Below, piece after piece: positions 9,820 to 19,858 of a stretch of DNA of 64,000 bases (position 1 is the first letter of the stretch; every line of letters begins with the position of its first letter). The DNA lies in assembly GCF_002287075.1 (NCBI RefSeq), contig NZ_NSKE01000009.1:62001-126000 (forward strand), read 5' to 3'. Made by a program: the position numbers and the translations under genes. This DNA comes from Fodinibius salipaludis. GTDB lineage: Bacteria; Bacteroidota; Rhodothermia; Balneolales; Balneolaceae. The notes below the pieces were generated by a model. It saw nothing but the letters and a program-made list of their open reading frames with translations, was not told where the DNA came from and ran no database searches.

Positions 9820-10545
9820 TTATGTATTCAATCGTTTTTCAAGTTCAAGCGCTTTGGGAAAAAGAATATTATTCTCCAAATGCACATGTTTATGCAGATC
9901 TTTTTCGAAGCCTTCCAAATTTTCATATAACAATCGATAGGTCGTACAGGCATCTTCGGGCGGAGTAAAATCGTTGCTCAACCGTCGAATTTTTGCCATT
10001 GAGGTACCTGCTTCATCATGCTCATCTTCCATCATTGCAATGGGATTGGCAGCTTCTCCAAATTCCGGCTTTTCCGGCTTCACGCCTTCCTTTTCAGCTT
10101 CTACTAACTGCTTAATATACGGGAAAAGGATATGCTCCTCTTTATCAAGATGGTTAAATATCTCGGTATGCAACATCGTGAACTCATAATAAATCACATT
10201 CAGCTCTTCGTGACGTTTGCCATGTACCGCGGCAACCTTCTTCGCATACTTACCAATTTCGGGCAGTTTATTGCGGGTAAATTCGTGGTGATTATTGACA
10301 ATATAATCCACCAGAAAATCCAGTGACCACTGATCGTAATTATCCTCTTTAGAACCATCAGTTGTTATCTGATTTAAGGCTTGAACAATCTTATTAAGAT
10401 CGACATCCTTCTTTGCACAAGCCTCTTCAATCGTACGACCCCCACCGCAGCAAAAATCCAATCCATGCTGTTGAAATATCTGCGCTGTTCTGTAATCATC
10501 TTTAACAATCTGTCCGACTGTTCGTTCTTTCGTAATGCTCATCAT
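9820..10545 (-). CDS. ric: Di-iron iron-sulfur cluster repair protein Ric (ScdA/YtfE)
   Basis: The 241-residue product has the two-domain Ric layout. The N-terminal ScdA_N/DUF542 domain contains TVGQIVKDDYRTAQIFQQHGLD with the cysteine pair FCCGGG at residues 32-33 and a third cysteine at 43. The hemerythrin-like di-iron domain follows, with H-x-x-E and H-x-x-x-H type ligands in NNHHEFTRNKL, HLDKEEHILFPY, MEDEHDEAGTSM and HKHVHLENNILFPKAL. Known members repair Fe-S clusters or release iron after nitric oxide or peroxide stress in the cytosol. The gene fits the nearby nitrous oxide reductase cluster. An inverted repeat shared with rrf2 and the nos operon lies 42-63 bases upstream, which suggests common control. 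Confidence 0.9.
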   Translation of the reverse strand: MMSITKERTVGQIVKDDYRTAQIFQQHGLDFCCGGGRTIEEACAKKDVDLNKIVQALNQITTDGSKEDNYDQWSLDFLVDYIVNNHHEFTRNKLPEIGKYAKKVAAVHGKRHEELNVIYYEFTMLHTEIFNHLDKEEHILFPYIKQLVEAEKEGVKPEKPEFGEAANPIAMMEDEHDEAGTSMAKIRRLSNDFTPPEDACTTYRLLYENLEGFEKDLHKHVHLENNILFPKALELEKRLNT

Positions 10546-10586
10546 TATATTCTGAATTTTTTTAAGGTATTCTACCCATTTTAGTA

Positions 10587-10608
10587 TTTAAGACTATCTT
10601 ATCTTAAA
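10587..10608 (-). promoter_or_regulatory. Putative 22-bp operator upstream of ric
   Basis: TTTAAGA-N8-TCTTAAA has seven perfectly paired outer positions and the same total length as the site upstream of rrf2. It lies 42-63 bases upstream of the ric start and inside the ctaA-ric gap, a good position for a repressor site over a promoter. Confidence 0.55.
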
Positions 10609-10620
10609 TTAAGAATAAAA

Positions 10621-11736
10621 TTAGACACTTGCCCAATTAGATTTAATATCGTGGTAATACCAGATCCAGAAAAACAGAACGGCCAAAGCCCCGGCTTGAT
10701 GTACAACCCCCATCAACAACTGTACGTGCGTAATCACCGTTAAAATACCTAATACATACTGTGTAAGCATCATTCCCAAAAGAATACGTGCTTTCTGCTT
10801 GATCAAATGCGGGATATTTGCCCGATGATTTTGCCACCAGAAACCGATTGTTGCTATGCCCAGCAACGTGCCCAGAATTCGATGCATCCACTGTACTGTT
10901 CCGGGATGTTCTACAAAATTTGCAAGTACCGGTTGTAGGGTCCACGTCCCCTGTGGCACCCAATCCCCATTCATCGTGGGAAATGTATTGTAGATATATC
11001 CAGCATCGAGTCCGGCGGTAAAGGCGCCCCAGATAACTTGAATGACAAACAAGATGAGTACTCCCATCGACCAGCGACTCAGTGAAGTTAGGTCATCCCG
11101 TTTTTGTTGATTGGAATTATAATTATTGTCATACAAATCAAGGGCATACCATACACAAAAGCCAAATAAAAGCATCGCTAACAGCAAATGGATTGCCAAT
11201 CGATAATGACTTACATAGGGTATATCAACCAAACCGCTCTTGACCATGATCCAGCCCATAGCTCCCTGCAACGCTCCCAATCCGAATAACACCCATGCAC
11301 GTCGCAACGTCTTGGAATTGAAATAGCCTCGAATCCAGAAAAACGCAAACGGTATCAAAAATACAAGACCAATGAGCCGTCCCAACAGGCGATGCAGGTA
11401 TTCCCAAAAGAAAATAGCTTTAAACTCTGCCAATGACATCCCCGCATTAAGCTGCTGGTACTGAGGAAACTCCTTATAGCGTTCAAATGCCGCTAACCAG
11501 TCGGCTTCGTTCATCGGTGGAATGGCTCCCATAATAAGACTCCAGTCGGACATTGAAAGCCCGGAATCTGTAAGACGAGTAATTCCTCCTACAACTACCA
11601 TAATAAAAATGAGAATAGCACCAGACCAGAACCAAGTTCTTACCGCTTTTCTTTCAAATGGATTCACAAAAAATCTATTGCCGTCTGTGTTAATTTTATT
11701 GTGGTGGAACTTATCTAAAGGATTGAAATCCCTCAA
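10621..11736 (-). CDS. ctaA: Haem A synthase (COX15/CtaA)
   Basis: The 371-residue integral membrane protein has eight predicted helices and the conserved family motifs. These are GGITRLTDSGLSMSDW after the first helix, FFWEYLHRLLGRLIG, HYRLAIHL, a central loop with GAFTAGLDAGYIYNTFP, and HPGTVQWMHRILG. The paired histidines bind haem. The enzyme oxidises haem O to haem A for aa3-type cytochrome oxidases in the cytoplasmic membrane. The length and GLDAG loop match the long type found in alphaproteobacteria, eukaryotes and Bacteroidota. It lies between a terminator (11768-11793) and ric on the same strand, so it is probably transcribed separately from ppdK. No haem O synthase gene is in the window. 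Confidence 0.92.
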   Translation of the reverse strand: MRDFNPLDKFHHNKINTDGNRFFVNPFERKAVRTWFWSGAILIFIMVVVGGITRLTDSGLSMSDWSLIMGAIPPMNEADWLAAFERYKEFPQYQQLNAGMSLAEFKAIFFWEYLHRLLGRLIGLVFLIPFAFFWIRGYFNSKTLRRAWVLFGLGALQGAMGWIMVKSGLVDIPYVSHYRLAIHLLLAMLLFGFCVWYALDLYDNNYNSNQQKRDDLTSLSRWSMGVLILFVIQVIWGAFTAGLDAGYIYNTFPTMNGDWVPQGTWTLQPVLANFVEHPGTVQWMHRILGTLLGIATIGFWWQNHRANIPHLIKQKARILLGMMLTQYVLGILTVITHVQLLMGVVHQAGALAVLFFWIWYYHDIKSNWASV

Positions 11737-11767
11737 ATTAAAGTACTGAAAACTTTAAAATAAAAAC

Positions 11768-11793
11768 CTGCCCCCATCTAAATGAGGGGGCAG
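11768..11793 (-). terminator. Terminator downstream of ppdK
   Basis: CTGCCCCC and GGGGGCAG form an 8-bp GC-rich stem. On the minus strand it is followed by GTTTTTATTTT. It lies just past the ppdK stop. Confidence 0.75.
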
Positions 11794-11821
11794 TAAATAA
11801 TATACGTTAGTCATGAAGTGA

Positions 11822-14476
11822 TTATGAAGCGACTTTTTTTCCGGATCGTAAAAATGCCTGTGCTGCGGCAAGCCGTGCAATGGGCACGCGATACGGTGAA
11901 CAAGAGACGTAGTTTAATCCGAGATTATAGCAGAATGCTACACTACTGGGATCGCCACCATGTTCGCCGCAGATTCCAACCTTGAGGTCAGATTTTGCCG
12001 CTCGGCCTTTTGTTACCCCCATTTCTACGAGTTGGCCAACCCCTTCTTGGTCCAGCACCTGGAAAGGATCATTTTTGAGGATCCCCTCATTCAAATAATG
12101 CTCTAAAAACTTACCGGCATCATCGCGGCTGTAACCGAACGTCATTTGGGTCAAGTCATTGGTACCGAAAGAGAAAAAGTCTGCTTCATCAGCAATTTTA
12201 TCCGCAATTAAGGCCGCCCGTGGAATTTCGATCATCGTTCCCACTTTATAATCAACCTCACTGCCCTTTTCAGCAAATACGTCCTCGGCAATTTCGTCTA
12301 CAACATGCCGCTCGTGGATAAACTCTTCGGCGGTCCCTACCAGTGGAATCATAATCTCGGGATACACCTCTTTACCCCTACTCTTAACCTCGACAGCCGC
12401 TTCCAAAATAGCACGTGCCTGCATTTCAGTAATTTCGGGATAGGTAATTCCGAGTCGACATCCGCGGTGCCCCAGCATGGGATTAAACTCACTAAGCAGC
12501 CGGATCTTCCGATTCAATTCAGCCGTGCTGATTCCCAACTCCTTCGCAAGCGTTTTCACTTCCTTTTCTTCGTCGGGCAGGAATTCGTGCAGCGGTGGAT
12601 CCAACAGCCGAACGGTAACCGGCAGCCCTTCCATCGCCTCAAAAATCTCAATAAAATCTTCCCGCTGATAAGGGAGTAGATTTTCCAAGGCGCTGCGTCG
12701 CTCTCCTTCACTCTCAGAGATAATCATACGACGCATTTCACGAATTCGCTCTTCCCCAAAAAACATGTGCTCGGTGCGAGCCAGTCCAATTCCCAGAGCA
12801 CCGTATTCTCGAGCACGTAAGGCATCTTCAGGCGTGTCGGCATTCGTACGAACATCCATATCTCGGAACTCATCCACCCATGTCATAAAAGTGCGGAAGT
12901 TATCGCCGAATTGCGGAGCTTCAACCTCTTTTTTACCGTTGATTACCGTTCCGCGCGCGCCGTCGATTGAAATCCAATCGCCCGCCCTAACGGTAACATC
13001 CCCAGCCGTAAATTGCTGCTTATCATAATCAATATTAATGCCATCGCAACCGGCCACACAGGGTTTGCCCCATCCTCGGGCTACTACTGCAGCGTGACTC
13101 GTCATCCCCCCCCGCGATGTAAGAATACCTTCAGCAGCCGACATTCCTCCCACATCTTCGGGACTTGTTTCAATGCGAACCAATATTACCGGATTGCCTT
13201 TACCGTGTTCTTCTTCAGCTATATCAGAATCGAATACCACCTTACCCACCGCAGCACCCGGCGACGCCGGTAGCCCTTTTCCAAGGATATCATTTTCATC
13301 AATTTCATCTTCTTTAAGCTGCGGGTGTAACAACTGATCCAAGTGACCGGGTTCTACCAAGTTCGCCACGGCTTTATCTTTTTTCAGGATCCCTTCATCC
13401 ACCATATCAATAGCAATTTTTACCGCAGCTGCACCGGTTCGTTTACCATTGCGTGTTTGCAGAATAAACAACTTGCCCTGCTGCACGGTAAACTCGATAT
13501 CCTGCATATCCTGGTAATGTTCCTCCAGCTGATTCGTCAGCTCCAGCAATTCATCATACGAATCAGGCATCACCTCTTTAAGCTCATTAATATCACGAGG
13601 CGTACGAATACCGGCCACCACATCTTCGCCCTGCGCATTGATCAGAAACTCGCCGTAGAGCTCACTCTTACCATCCGATGGATTGCGCGTAAAGCAAACA
13701 CCCGTGGCGCTGTCATCACCCATATTTCCATAAACCATCGCCTGGACATTCACTGCAGTCCCCAACAGCCCCGTAATCTTATTTATTTTGCGATACTTGA
13801 TGGCCCGCTTGGCATTCCAAGAACCAAATACACCATTAATGGAGAGTCGCAATTGATCGTCGGGATCCTGGGGGAAATCTTCTCCCGTATTATTTTTATA
13901 CACTTTCTTGTACCGATCAACCAGCTCTTTGAGATCGTCCACTTCCAGTTGGGTATCCAGCTCAACTGATTTCTCATCCTTCAATTTCTGCAGGGCTATT
14001 TCAAACTTTTCGTGGGCTACGCCCATCACCACATCGCCAAACATATCGATAAAACGGCGATAGCAATCGTAGGCAAAACGTTCGTTATCCATCTTTTGAG
14101 CCAACCCTTGTACCGATTGGTCCGTGAGTCCCAGATTAAGCACTGTATCCATCATGCCGGGCATTGAAATGGCCGCCCCCGAACGAACCGAAACAAGGAG
14201 TGGATCTTCGGGATCTCCAAACTGCTGTCCCATCAATTCTTCAAGTTGCTGAATACTATCCTGTATTTCATACTTAAGACCTTCGGGCCATTGTCCATCA
14301 TGCTCATTATAATATTTGCATATTTTGGCTGATATTGTAAAACCCGGGGGGATGGGCATACCAATACTGCTCATTTCTGCAAGATTTGCTCCCTTGCCAC
14401 CAAGCAGTTCTTTCATTGATTTGTCGCCTTCTGCTGTGCCACCGCCAAACGTAAATACTTGGTTCTGAGCATCCAT
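11822..14476 (-). CDS. ppdK: Pyruvate, phosphate dikinase
   Basis: The product is 884 residues from the ATG at 14476, which has AGGTGA seven bases upstream; an earlier in-frame GTG at 14485 is less likely. It interconverts pyruvate, ATP and Pi with phosphoenolpyruvate, AMP and PPi. The N-terminal ATP-grasp begins with [25 protein letters not shown]. The swivelling phosphohistidine domain has [13 protein letters not shown] with the catalytic His near residue 461. The C-terminal PEP barrel has [10 protein letters not shown] with the catalytic Cys near residue 836. The length is typical for bacterial PpdK. It follows hemN by nine bases on the same strand and is closed by a strong terminator, so it forms a unit with hemN and perhaps the nos operon. 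It likely serves gluconeogenesis from pyruvate made by amino-acid lyases. Confidence 0.95.
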   Translation of the reverse strand: MDAQNQVFTFGGGTAEGDKSMKELLGGKGANLAEMSSIGMPIPPGFTISAKICKYYNEHDGQWPEGLKYEIQDSIQQLEELMGQQFGDPEDPLLVSVRSGAAISMPGMMDTVLNLGLTDQSVQGLAQKMDNERFAYDCYRRFIDMFGDVVMGVAHEKFEIALQKLKDEKSVELDTQLEVDDLKELVDRYKKVYKNNTGEDFPQDPDDQLRLSINGVFGSWNAKRAIKYRKINKITGLLGTAVNVQAMVYGNMGDDSATGVCFTRNPSDGKSELYGEFLINAQGEDVVAGIRTPRDINELKEVMPDSYDELLELTNQLEEHYQDMQDIEFTVQQGKLFILQTRNGKRTGAAAVKIAIDMVDEGILKKDKAVANLVEPGHLDQLLHPQLKEDEIDENDILGKGLPASPGAAVGKVVFDSDIAEEEHGKGNPVILVRIETSPEDVGGMSAAEGILTSRGGMTSHAAVVARGWGKPCVAGCDGINIDYDKQQFTAGDVTVRAGDWISIDGARGTVINGKKEVEAPQFGDNFRTFMTWVDEFRDMDVRTNADTPEDALRAREYGALGIGLARTEHMFFGEERIREMRRMIISESEGERRSALENLLPYQREDFIEIFEAMEGLPVTVRLLDPPLHEFLPDEEKEVKTLAKELGISTAELNRKIRLLSEFNPMLGHRGCRLGITYPEITEMQARAILEAAVEVKSRGKEVYPEIMIPLVGTAEEFIHERHVVDEIAEDVFAEKGSEVDYKVGTMIEIPRAALIADKIADEADFFSFGTNDLTQMTFGYSRDDAGKFLEHYLNEGILKNDPFQVLDQEGVGQLVEMGVTKGRAAKSDLKVGICGEHGGDPSSVAFCYNLGLNYVSCSPYRVPIARLAAAQAFLRSGKKVAS

Positions 14477-14485
14477 AAAAATCAC

Positions 14486-15862
14486 CTACACTGTTTTAGA
14501 AAACGAGCGGGTAGATTTTTTTCTGTTTGAATATTTATCAAAACACATTGCAATATTACGTAGAAAAAGTCGACCACGCTCAGTTATTGTAATTTTATTT
14601 TCTGAGACTTCAACAAATCCATCGGCTTGTAACTCTGACAAGCGTTCAAGACTGTTACTAAAATAGTCTTCAAAAACTATGCCCCATTTTTCCTCAATCT
14701 CATCAAATGAGAGACCCATCTTACACATAACTTGCATTATTACACGATGACGCAGCTTATCATCCTTGCAAAGCTGCAATACTTTGGCGACCGGTCGTTT
14801 ATTATTATCCAGTTGACTGTAATATTCTCCCAATTCTTTAGTGTTTTGCCAGTAATAATCACCCACATTAGAAATCCCTGACATTCCAAAAGCATACAAA
14901 TCCGCCCCGGCCAACGTACTGTATCCCTGGAAGTTTCGCTGGAGTGTCCCATTTTCCATCGCTTTCGTTAACTCTTCATCTTCGCGCGAAAAGTGATCCA
15001 TCCCAATAAAGCGATATCCGTTGTCAGTTAGGTATGAAATGCTGAGCTGTAACATGGACAACTTTTCATCCGTCGTAGGCATATCCTCCTCATTGAGCAG
15101 CTTCTGGGCAGGCATCATGCTGGGGATATGCGCGTAACTGTACACGGCCAGGCGATCGGGCTGCAGGCTGAGTACATCATCTATTGTTTGGCGAAATGTC
15201 TTGAGCGTTTGAAGCGGCAGTCCGTAAATCAAATCGAAATTTATAGAATCAATACCGTTTTCTCTGAGCCATTTAGTAACCTGCTTTGTTTGCTCAAAAG
15301 GCTGGATCCTGTGAATAGCTTTCTGTACGTCTTCATTGGTATCCTGCACGCCCAGGGATGCCCGATTACAGCCAATATCAGCCAGCGTTTCGATATGCTC
15401 CCGGGTACATTTCCGCGGATCGATCTCTACGCCAAATTCCGTTTCATCGGTCAGGTTAAATCGACGGTGGATGGCCTTACCAAGTCGTTGAAGCTGATCG
15501 GGTTTCAAGAATGTGGGGGTGCCTCCGCCAAAATGAATCTGTACGACTTCCGAATCGGGGTGTAGCATTTCTGCCACCTGATCCATCTCTTTTTCCAAAT
15601 AATCGAGATAGAGATCGCCGCGATCTTGATCTTTGGTAATCACTTTTGTACATCCACAGTACCAGCAAAGGGAGAAACAAAATGGAATATGGAAGTAGAG
15701 CGATATGGGATGTGGGTCAGCATTGCGCTCAAGCAGATAAGAATACAAAGAAGCGATATCCTCCTCATCGGCTTTCTGAAATTGTACGGCCGTGGGATAC
15801 GAAGTGTAGCGCGGCCCCTGAACATTGTATTTCTTAATGAGATCGAGGCTTACATCTTCCAT
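14486..15862 (-). CDS. hemN: Oxygen-independent coproporphyrinogen III oxidase
   Basis: The 458-residue radical SAM enzyme converts coproporphyrinogen III to protoporphyrinogen IX without oxygen. The cluster motif is CFSLCWYCGC, with Cys62, Cys66 and Cys69 as the CxxxCxxC ligands. It is followed by VQIHFGGGTPTFL and, further on, GVEIDPR and ASLGVQD. N-terminal GPRYTSYPTA is typical of true HemN rather than HemW. The length also matches HemN. The start is 74 bases after the nosY stop on the same strand. Anaerobic haem synthesis fits with the c-type cytochrome and nitrous oxide respiration genes upstream, so read-through from the nos operon is plausible but unproven. Confidence 0.92.
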   Translation of the reverse strand: MEDVSLDLIKKYNVQGPRYTSYPTAVQFQKADEEDIASLYSYLLERNADPHPISLYFHIPFCFSLCWYCGCTKVITKDQDRGDLYLDYLEKEMDQVAEMLHPDSEVVQIHFGGGTPTFLKPDQLQRLGKAIHRRFNLTDETEFGVEIDPRKCTREHIETLADIGCNRASLGVQDTNEDVQKAIHRIQPFEQTKQVTKWLRENGIDSINFDLIYGLPLQTLKTFRQTIDDVLSLQPDRLAVYSYAHIPSMMPAQKLLNEEDMPTTDEKLSMLQLSISYLTDNGYRFIGMDHFSREDEELTKAMENGTLQRNFQGYSTLAGADLYAFGMSGISNVGDYYWQNTKELGEYYSQLDNNKRPVAKVLQLCKDDKLRHRVIMQVMCKMGLSFDEIEEKWGIVFEDYFSNSLERLSELQADGFVEVSENKITITERGRLFLRNIAMCFDKYSNRKKSTRSFSKTV

Positions 15863-15936
15863 AATATATTTTCTTTAGCCAAGAATTAGCACTGATTAGT
15901 AATCATGTTTATGTCAGCTTATTCTGCAGCTACTCA

Positions 15937-16728
15937 TTAAAAATCTTTCTTATCGAACTGTCGCTGACTTCTCCACAGCGGAATACCAAGCCAAAGCATC
16001 AGGCAACTGAATGCAACACTGATTCCCATCAAACTTCCAAAAAAGCGATTGAAGACCGCTCCGGTGTATCCCATCAGGGCCGAAATATCGAATTCGAGTA
16101 ACACTGTAATACGAGCCAAATCAATGGGATTTGCCAGTGCCAGTGCCAGCATTGGCTTTTCAATGGGATAATCACCGAAAGCAAATACTGCAAGCAATAC
16201 CAACCCATCGTAAAGTACCGCTAAGAAGAGCCAACTAACTAAGGCAAAGCCAAGCCCTTTTACCCGATCTTCAAAAAACTTGAGAGCAAACCAGAAACCG
16301 AGTCCGGTGAACAACAGTGTTAAAACAATGCCCAGCAGTAGTATTAATAAGATTGACTGTGTACTCGCGGTAATAATCATGCCGGTATATATCATTGGAA
16401 TGGCCGTTCCGACTGCAAAAGCAACAGCTAAAGGAACCGCCAGACCACCAAATAATCCCCAAAACAATGAGGGCCGGTCAATCGGTTGAGCCAACAGAAG
16501 CTCAGTAAATTCGCGCGTCTGATACAGATATAATGCACCGTAAATTATCCCTACAAGAGGTATCAGCAGTAACATTATGTTTGAAATGCTGAGCATTGCC
16601 TTGGGACCAGCATTACCGAACCGAATCATTGCATCAGCAATGAGCAAATAAATCAAACCGTATCCCACAATCCACTTTCCGCGTAGCAGATCTTTCCATT
16701 GATATTTTAAAATTGTCAGTGATTTCAT
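15937..16728 (-). CDS. nosY: ABC transporter permease NosY
   Basis: The 263-residue protein has about six transmembrane segments and starts MKSLTILKYQWKDLLRGKW, like other NosY proteins. LYQTREFTELLLAQPIDR lies between helices 2 and 3. It overlaps nosF by four bases, which indicates translational coupling. NosD, NosF and NosY form a membrane complex needed to build the tetranuclear copper-sulfide centre of nitrous oxide reductase in the periplasm. It is the last clear gene of the nos operon. Confidence 0.9.
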   Translation of the reverse strand: MKSLTILKYQWKDLLRGKWIVGYGLIYLLIADAMIRFGNAGPKAMLSISNIMLLLIPLVGIIYGALYLYQTREFTELLLAQPIDRPSLFWGLFGGLAVPLAVAFAVGTAIPMIYTGMIITASTQSILLILLLGIVLTLLFTGLGFWFALKFFEDRVKGLGFALVSWLFLAVLYDGLVLLAVFAFGDYPIEKPMLALALANPIDLARITVLLEFDISALMGYTGAVFNRFFGSLMGISVAFSCLMLWLGIPLWRSQRQFDKKDF

Positions 16729-17435
16729 GCTGCTGTTTCCTCCATCATTTTTGCCACGGCGCCTTCGAGCCGCTGTTCTTGTTGCAATTCCATGAGCTCG
16801 CGCATTGGTCCGTCGTATCTAATATTCCCTTCTACTATGAAGATCAGATGATCGGTCAGTTCTTCAATCTCGCTCATAATGTGTGAAGTGAGCAAAACCG
16901 TTTTTCCTTTTTCCTTTTCGCGGTGCACCAGCCTCTTAAACTGCACACTCGACTTGGGATCAAGTCCGGCCGTAGGCTCATCAAAAATCAGGATCTCCGG
17001 ATCAAACATCATTGCCAGAATAGCCCCCACCTTTTGACGCATTCCGCCGGAAAGGGCACGCATTCGTTTGTCAATTTCATTATCCAGCTCAAAATATTCG
17101 AGTAATTCCCGATCGCGATTTGTATCACTTCCTCTCATATTTTTGATAAACTGAAAGAGTTCACCGATCGTCATATTTTCGGGATATCGGGCAATCTGGG
17201 GCATATAACCAATCTTATTACGGTATTCCCACTCTCCGCTTATCGACTTTCCATCAACCATAATATCTCCGGAAGTAGGTTTTACCAATCCCAATAGGGC
17301 CTTTATCGTTGTCGTTTTCCCGGAGCCGTTGGGACCTACGATACCGGTAGCCTGACCGGCCGGAATTTCTAAGTCCAGCTCGTTAAGGACCGTACGGGTA
17401 CCAAAATCTTTACGTAATCTTTGTATTGAAATCAT
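16725..17435 (-). CDS. nosF: ABC transporter ATPase NosF
   Basis: The 236-residue nucleotide-binding subunit has all ABC motifs: Walker A GPNGSGKTTTI near residue 35, signature LSGGMRQKVG near 128, Walker B ILIFDEPTAGLDP near 150 and a switch histidine in LLTSHIM. It drives the NosDFY complex in copper-centre assembly. It overlaps nosD and nosY by four bases at each end, so the three genes are tightly coupled. Confidence 0.92.
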   Translation of the reverse strand: MISIQRLRKDFGTRTVLNELDLEIPAGQATGIVGPNGSGKTTTIKALLGLVKPTSGDIMVDGKSISGEWEYRNKIGYMPQIARYPENMTIGELFQFIKNMRGSDTNRDRELLEYFELDNEIDKRMRALSGGMRQKVGAILAMMFDPEILIFDEPTAGLDPKSSVQFKRLVHREKEKGKTVLLTSHIMSEIEELTDHLIFIVEGNIRYDGPMRELMELQQEQRLEGAVAKMMEETAA

Positions 17436-18685
17436 AGCACAGGTTCCATTTGCGGTTTAGAATCAATAAGTGTTTCCGGAGTAAGGGCCGGCATAAATTT
17501 TTCGGCGGCATCCAGAAGGTCCACCAACAGACTACGCAACAGTAACAGTGACTGCGGCTGCTTTTCAACTAATATGGAAAATAATCGAACCGGGCGATGG
17601 GGCACATCCCCCACCCCATCCCGATCCAGATCATAGCCCTCATATTGGCTCCAGTAATTGTTATCAAAATTATTGCTGTAATTCATTCTACTGTTTGTGG
17701 ATACCTCAAAAGAGTTAGCAACAAAATTATTTTTGCTAAACGTGTTATCAGTTGAGTTTGCCATCAGCTGAACAGCCCAACCGTTTTGGTTAAATTCATT
17801 GCCTTCCACATTATTCCGACTGGAGGCCTCCATATATAATCCCACCGAATTATTGGTAAACGTATTTCCCGTTACCGTACTTCTGTTAATTTCTTTCAGT
17901 AACATTCCATAGGCTGAAGAGCCCCAGTTATCGGCAAAGTGATTGTCTACAATATCTACATTCGAGGTGTACATAACGGCAACGCCGCCCCCATTATCGC
18001 GAAAGGTATTGCGTTCATAACGGCAGTTATCCGAATACATAAAATGGATACCGTACCGGATATTTTTTTCACTTTTATTGCCGGCGATAAAGGCCCCTTC
18101 CACAAACTCGAAATAGAGTCCATCGCGGTGACCGGCTACATAATTATCAAGAATTTCTACGTCTTTGGTATACCAGAGGTGAATACCATTCCCGGAATTC
18201 GTTTCGCGCTGATGAGAGGCCGTAATATGATTGTTTTTTAAAACTGTACCCTCCGATTTAGCAAGATAGATCCCAAAAAAGTTATTAACCAACTTTACAT
18301 TTTCGATACGAACATAATGCGCTCCCTCAACTACAATGCCTGCATAATCATCCATAAATCCGGCTTTGCTGTTGTGGACTTCAATATCTTTAATCACCGT
18401 GCTATCAGCTTCAACAACGACGACAAATCCCTGCTCATCACCGTCGATGATGGCTTCACCTTCTCCCAGTAAAGTAATACGCTTATTTATGCGGATATCA
18501 TACTCGATATATCGCCCTTCTCTAACGAACACAGTATCGCCCGGCTGAGCTTGGTCAATACCTGTCTGCACAGAAGTAATATCCCCGTCTTTAGATACGG
18601 TCACCTGGGTAGCTATCGCTGATCGAACAGACAACAATAACATCAACCCAACAAACAGTATTGTTGTTATTTTAAATAATTTCAT
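17432..18685 (-). CDS. nosD: Periplasmic copper-site assembly protein NosD
   Basis: The 417-residue product begins with a signal peptide (MKLFKITTILFVGLMLLLSV...) cleaved near residue 25. A right-handed parallel beta-helix of CASH/NosD repeats follows, with recurring N-x-I/F and NNxF/GIHL units (for example GNGIHLWYTKDVEILDNYV and SDNCRYERNTFRDNGGG). The repeats carry many Asn ladders. NosD supplies sulfur or assists copper-centre assembly of NosZ together with NosF and NosY. It sits 55 bases after nosL on the same strand and overlaps nosF. Its length is normal for the family. Confidence 0.92.
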   Translation of the reverse strand: MKLFKITTILFVGLMLLLSVRSAIATQVTVSKDGDITSVQTGIDQAQPGDTVFVREGRYIEYDIRINKRITLLGEGEAIIDGDEQGFVVVVEADSTVIKDIEVHNSKAGFMDDYAGIVVEGAHYVRIENVKLVNNFFGIYLAKSEGTVLKNNHITASHQRETNSGNGIHLWYTKDVEILDNYVAGHRDGLYFEFVEGAFIAGNKSEKNIRYGIHFMYSDNCRYERNTFRDNGGGVAVMYTSNVDIVDNHFADNWGSSAYGMLLKEINRSTVTGNTFTNNSVGLYMEASSRNNVEGNEFNQNGWAVQLMANSTDNTFSKNNFVANSFEVSTNSRMNYSNNFDNNYWSQYEGYDLDRDGVGDVPHRPVRLFSILVEKQPQSLLLLRSLLVDLLDAAEKFMPALTPETLIDSKPQMEPVL

Positions 18686-18740
18686 AGCCTCAATCCTTTA
18701 TCCTTATTCTAAATTTTCAGTACTAATATGCAGCCATATG

Positions 18741-19187
18741 CTACATTTCTGTTTGGGATACCTCAGCCCATTCCAACAGTTGTCCCGGGCGTTCACTTGT
18801 ATGTTTTTTTGCTTCTTCCTCAGTGGGAAAAGCCAACACTGATTCGCCCATGGGACTATTAACCACTTCACTTTTCACAAACTGTGCTTCTTTGGCTTTG
18901 AGCCAGTTACCCGGCTGATTATAATCGCTCACATACCGGATAGCCCCTTGCAGTTCATCAGCATTTTCTCGCTGATAGACCGCCATACATTCTATGGCAT
19001 CAAACTTCAGCGCTTTGCCCTTATCGGTTACAATTTGAGAAGCAAACTGCTCATCAGTAATCATCATTTTGCAATGCGTACATTCGTCACTGCCGTAGTG
19101 AATTACCGCTGGCTCTTGGCTACAAGCCGTTGCTAAAAGCAACAATCCCAGAACAGCAATAATTTTAAAAATCTTGTTTAAACACAT
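18741..19187 (-). CDS. nosL: Copper chaperone lipoprotein NosL
   Basis: The product is 148 residues from the ATG at 19187, chosen because AGGAGG lies eight bases upstream; the longer reading would need a TTG start. The signal peptide ends in the lipobox LLATAC. The mature protein has the NosL copper-binding motif DECTHCKMMITDEQFASQ, where the M-x-x or C-x-x-C/Met set binds Cu(I). It delivers copper to NosZ in the periplasm, anchored to a membrane by lipid. It follows the 190-residue nos membrane protein by 17 bases. Confidence 0.92.
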   Translation of the reverse strand: MCLNKIFKIIAVLGLLLLATACSQEPAVIHYGSDECTHCKMMITDEQFASQIVTDKGKALKFDAIECMAVYQRENADELQGAIRYVSDYNQPGNWLKAKEAQFVKSEVVNSPMGESVLAFPTEEEAKKHTSERPGQLLEWAEVSQTEM

Positions 19188-19204
19188 CGTCTTCCTCCTA
19201 TTTC

Positions 19205-19774
19205 TCAATCCTCTTTACTTTTCCACCAGACAGTACTGGCTATTCCCATCGATATTAGAGAAATGTAAAACCCAATATGCGGCAATGAGGTGGCATTGAT
19301 ATTAAGTAACTGTTTGCTACCCAAAAGCGGCGGCTGATACGTCATACCCGGTACTTTAATCGGGGCATCGGGATTTAAATTATGGCCATAATCATATCCC
19401 CAGATATAAAAATCTACCAATCCGGCAATAGCAAACAACACAAATAGACCTAACCAAAATAAAATCCATTTGTGATTGCCTATTCCCGCAATTACTAATC
19501 CACTGATAATCAGAAAACCGAATATAAACGGCATGATCTTAAGCTCGGGGATAGAGTCAGGATTAATTTCTTTCATCCCTATATAGTGATTCAATCCGTT
19601 AATGTTCTGCAAATCGTTTTTATCTTTACCCTCAATATTATCCACACTAATATTCATTCCTATACCTTCGGGATATTGCGGGGCATCCATACTGATGCTC
19701 CAGATAGGGAAAAAGTAAACCCCAATCAGCATCAGTGCAGCAACGGCCATCCAAACTCTTTTTTGCTTATCCAT
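19205..19774 (-). CDS. Small membrane protein of the nos operon
   Basis: The product is about 189 residues from the ATG at 19774 (an in-frame TTG at 19783 is less likely). It has four hydrophobic segments: residues about 8-25, 82-100, 108-125 and 165-182. A loop between helices 1 and 2 contains the motif INGLNHYIGM. It stands between nosZ and nosL on the same strand. Similar small membrane proteins occur at this place in Bacteroidota nos clusters, which is recollection and not a search. A role in NosZ maturation or electron delivery is plausible. The function is not known. Confidence 0.82.
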   Translation of the reverse strand: MDKQKRVWMAVAALMLIGVYFFPIWSISMDAPQYPEGIGMNISVDNIEGKDKNDLQNINGLNHYIGMKEINPDSIPELKIMPFIFGFLIISGLVIAGIGNHKWILFWLGLFVLFAIAGLVDFYIWGYDYGHNLNPDAPIKVPGMTYQPPLLGSKQLLNINATSLPHIGFYISLISMGIASTVWWKSKED

Positions 19775-19816
19775 AACATTCAAAAATTAACGTTTTACAT
19801 TCTATTGAGATAAGAA

Positions 19817-19840
19817 GAGAGGAGGCTTCACCCTCCTCTC
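19817..19840 (-). terminator. Hairpin between nosZ and the next nos gene
   Basis: GAGAGGAGG pairs with CCTCCTCTC over a six-base loop. The following minus-strand sequence TTCTTATC is only weakly U-rich. It may act as an attenuator or as a 3' stabiliser that keeps nosZ mRNA more abundant than the downstream nos genes. Confidence 0.5.
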
Positions 19841-19858
19841 CCCAAGGATTGAGGTCAC

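Noticed and set aside
13343-13969. 208-codon open frame inside ppdK on the other strand
   Set aside because: It is a shadow frame of a strongly conserved gene, with no homology-like motif and no independent regulatory signals.
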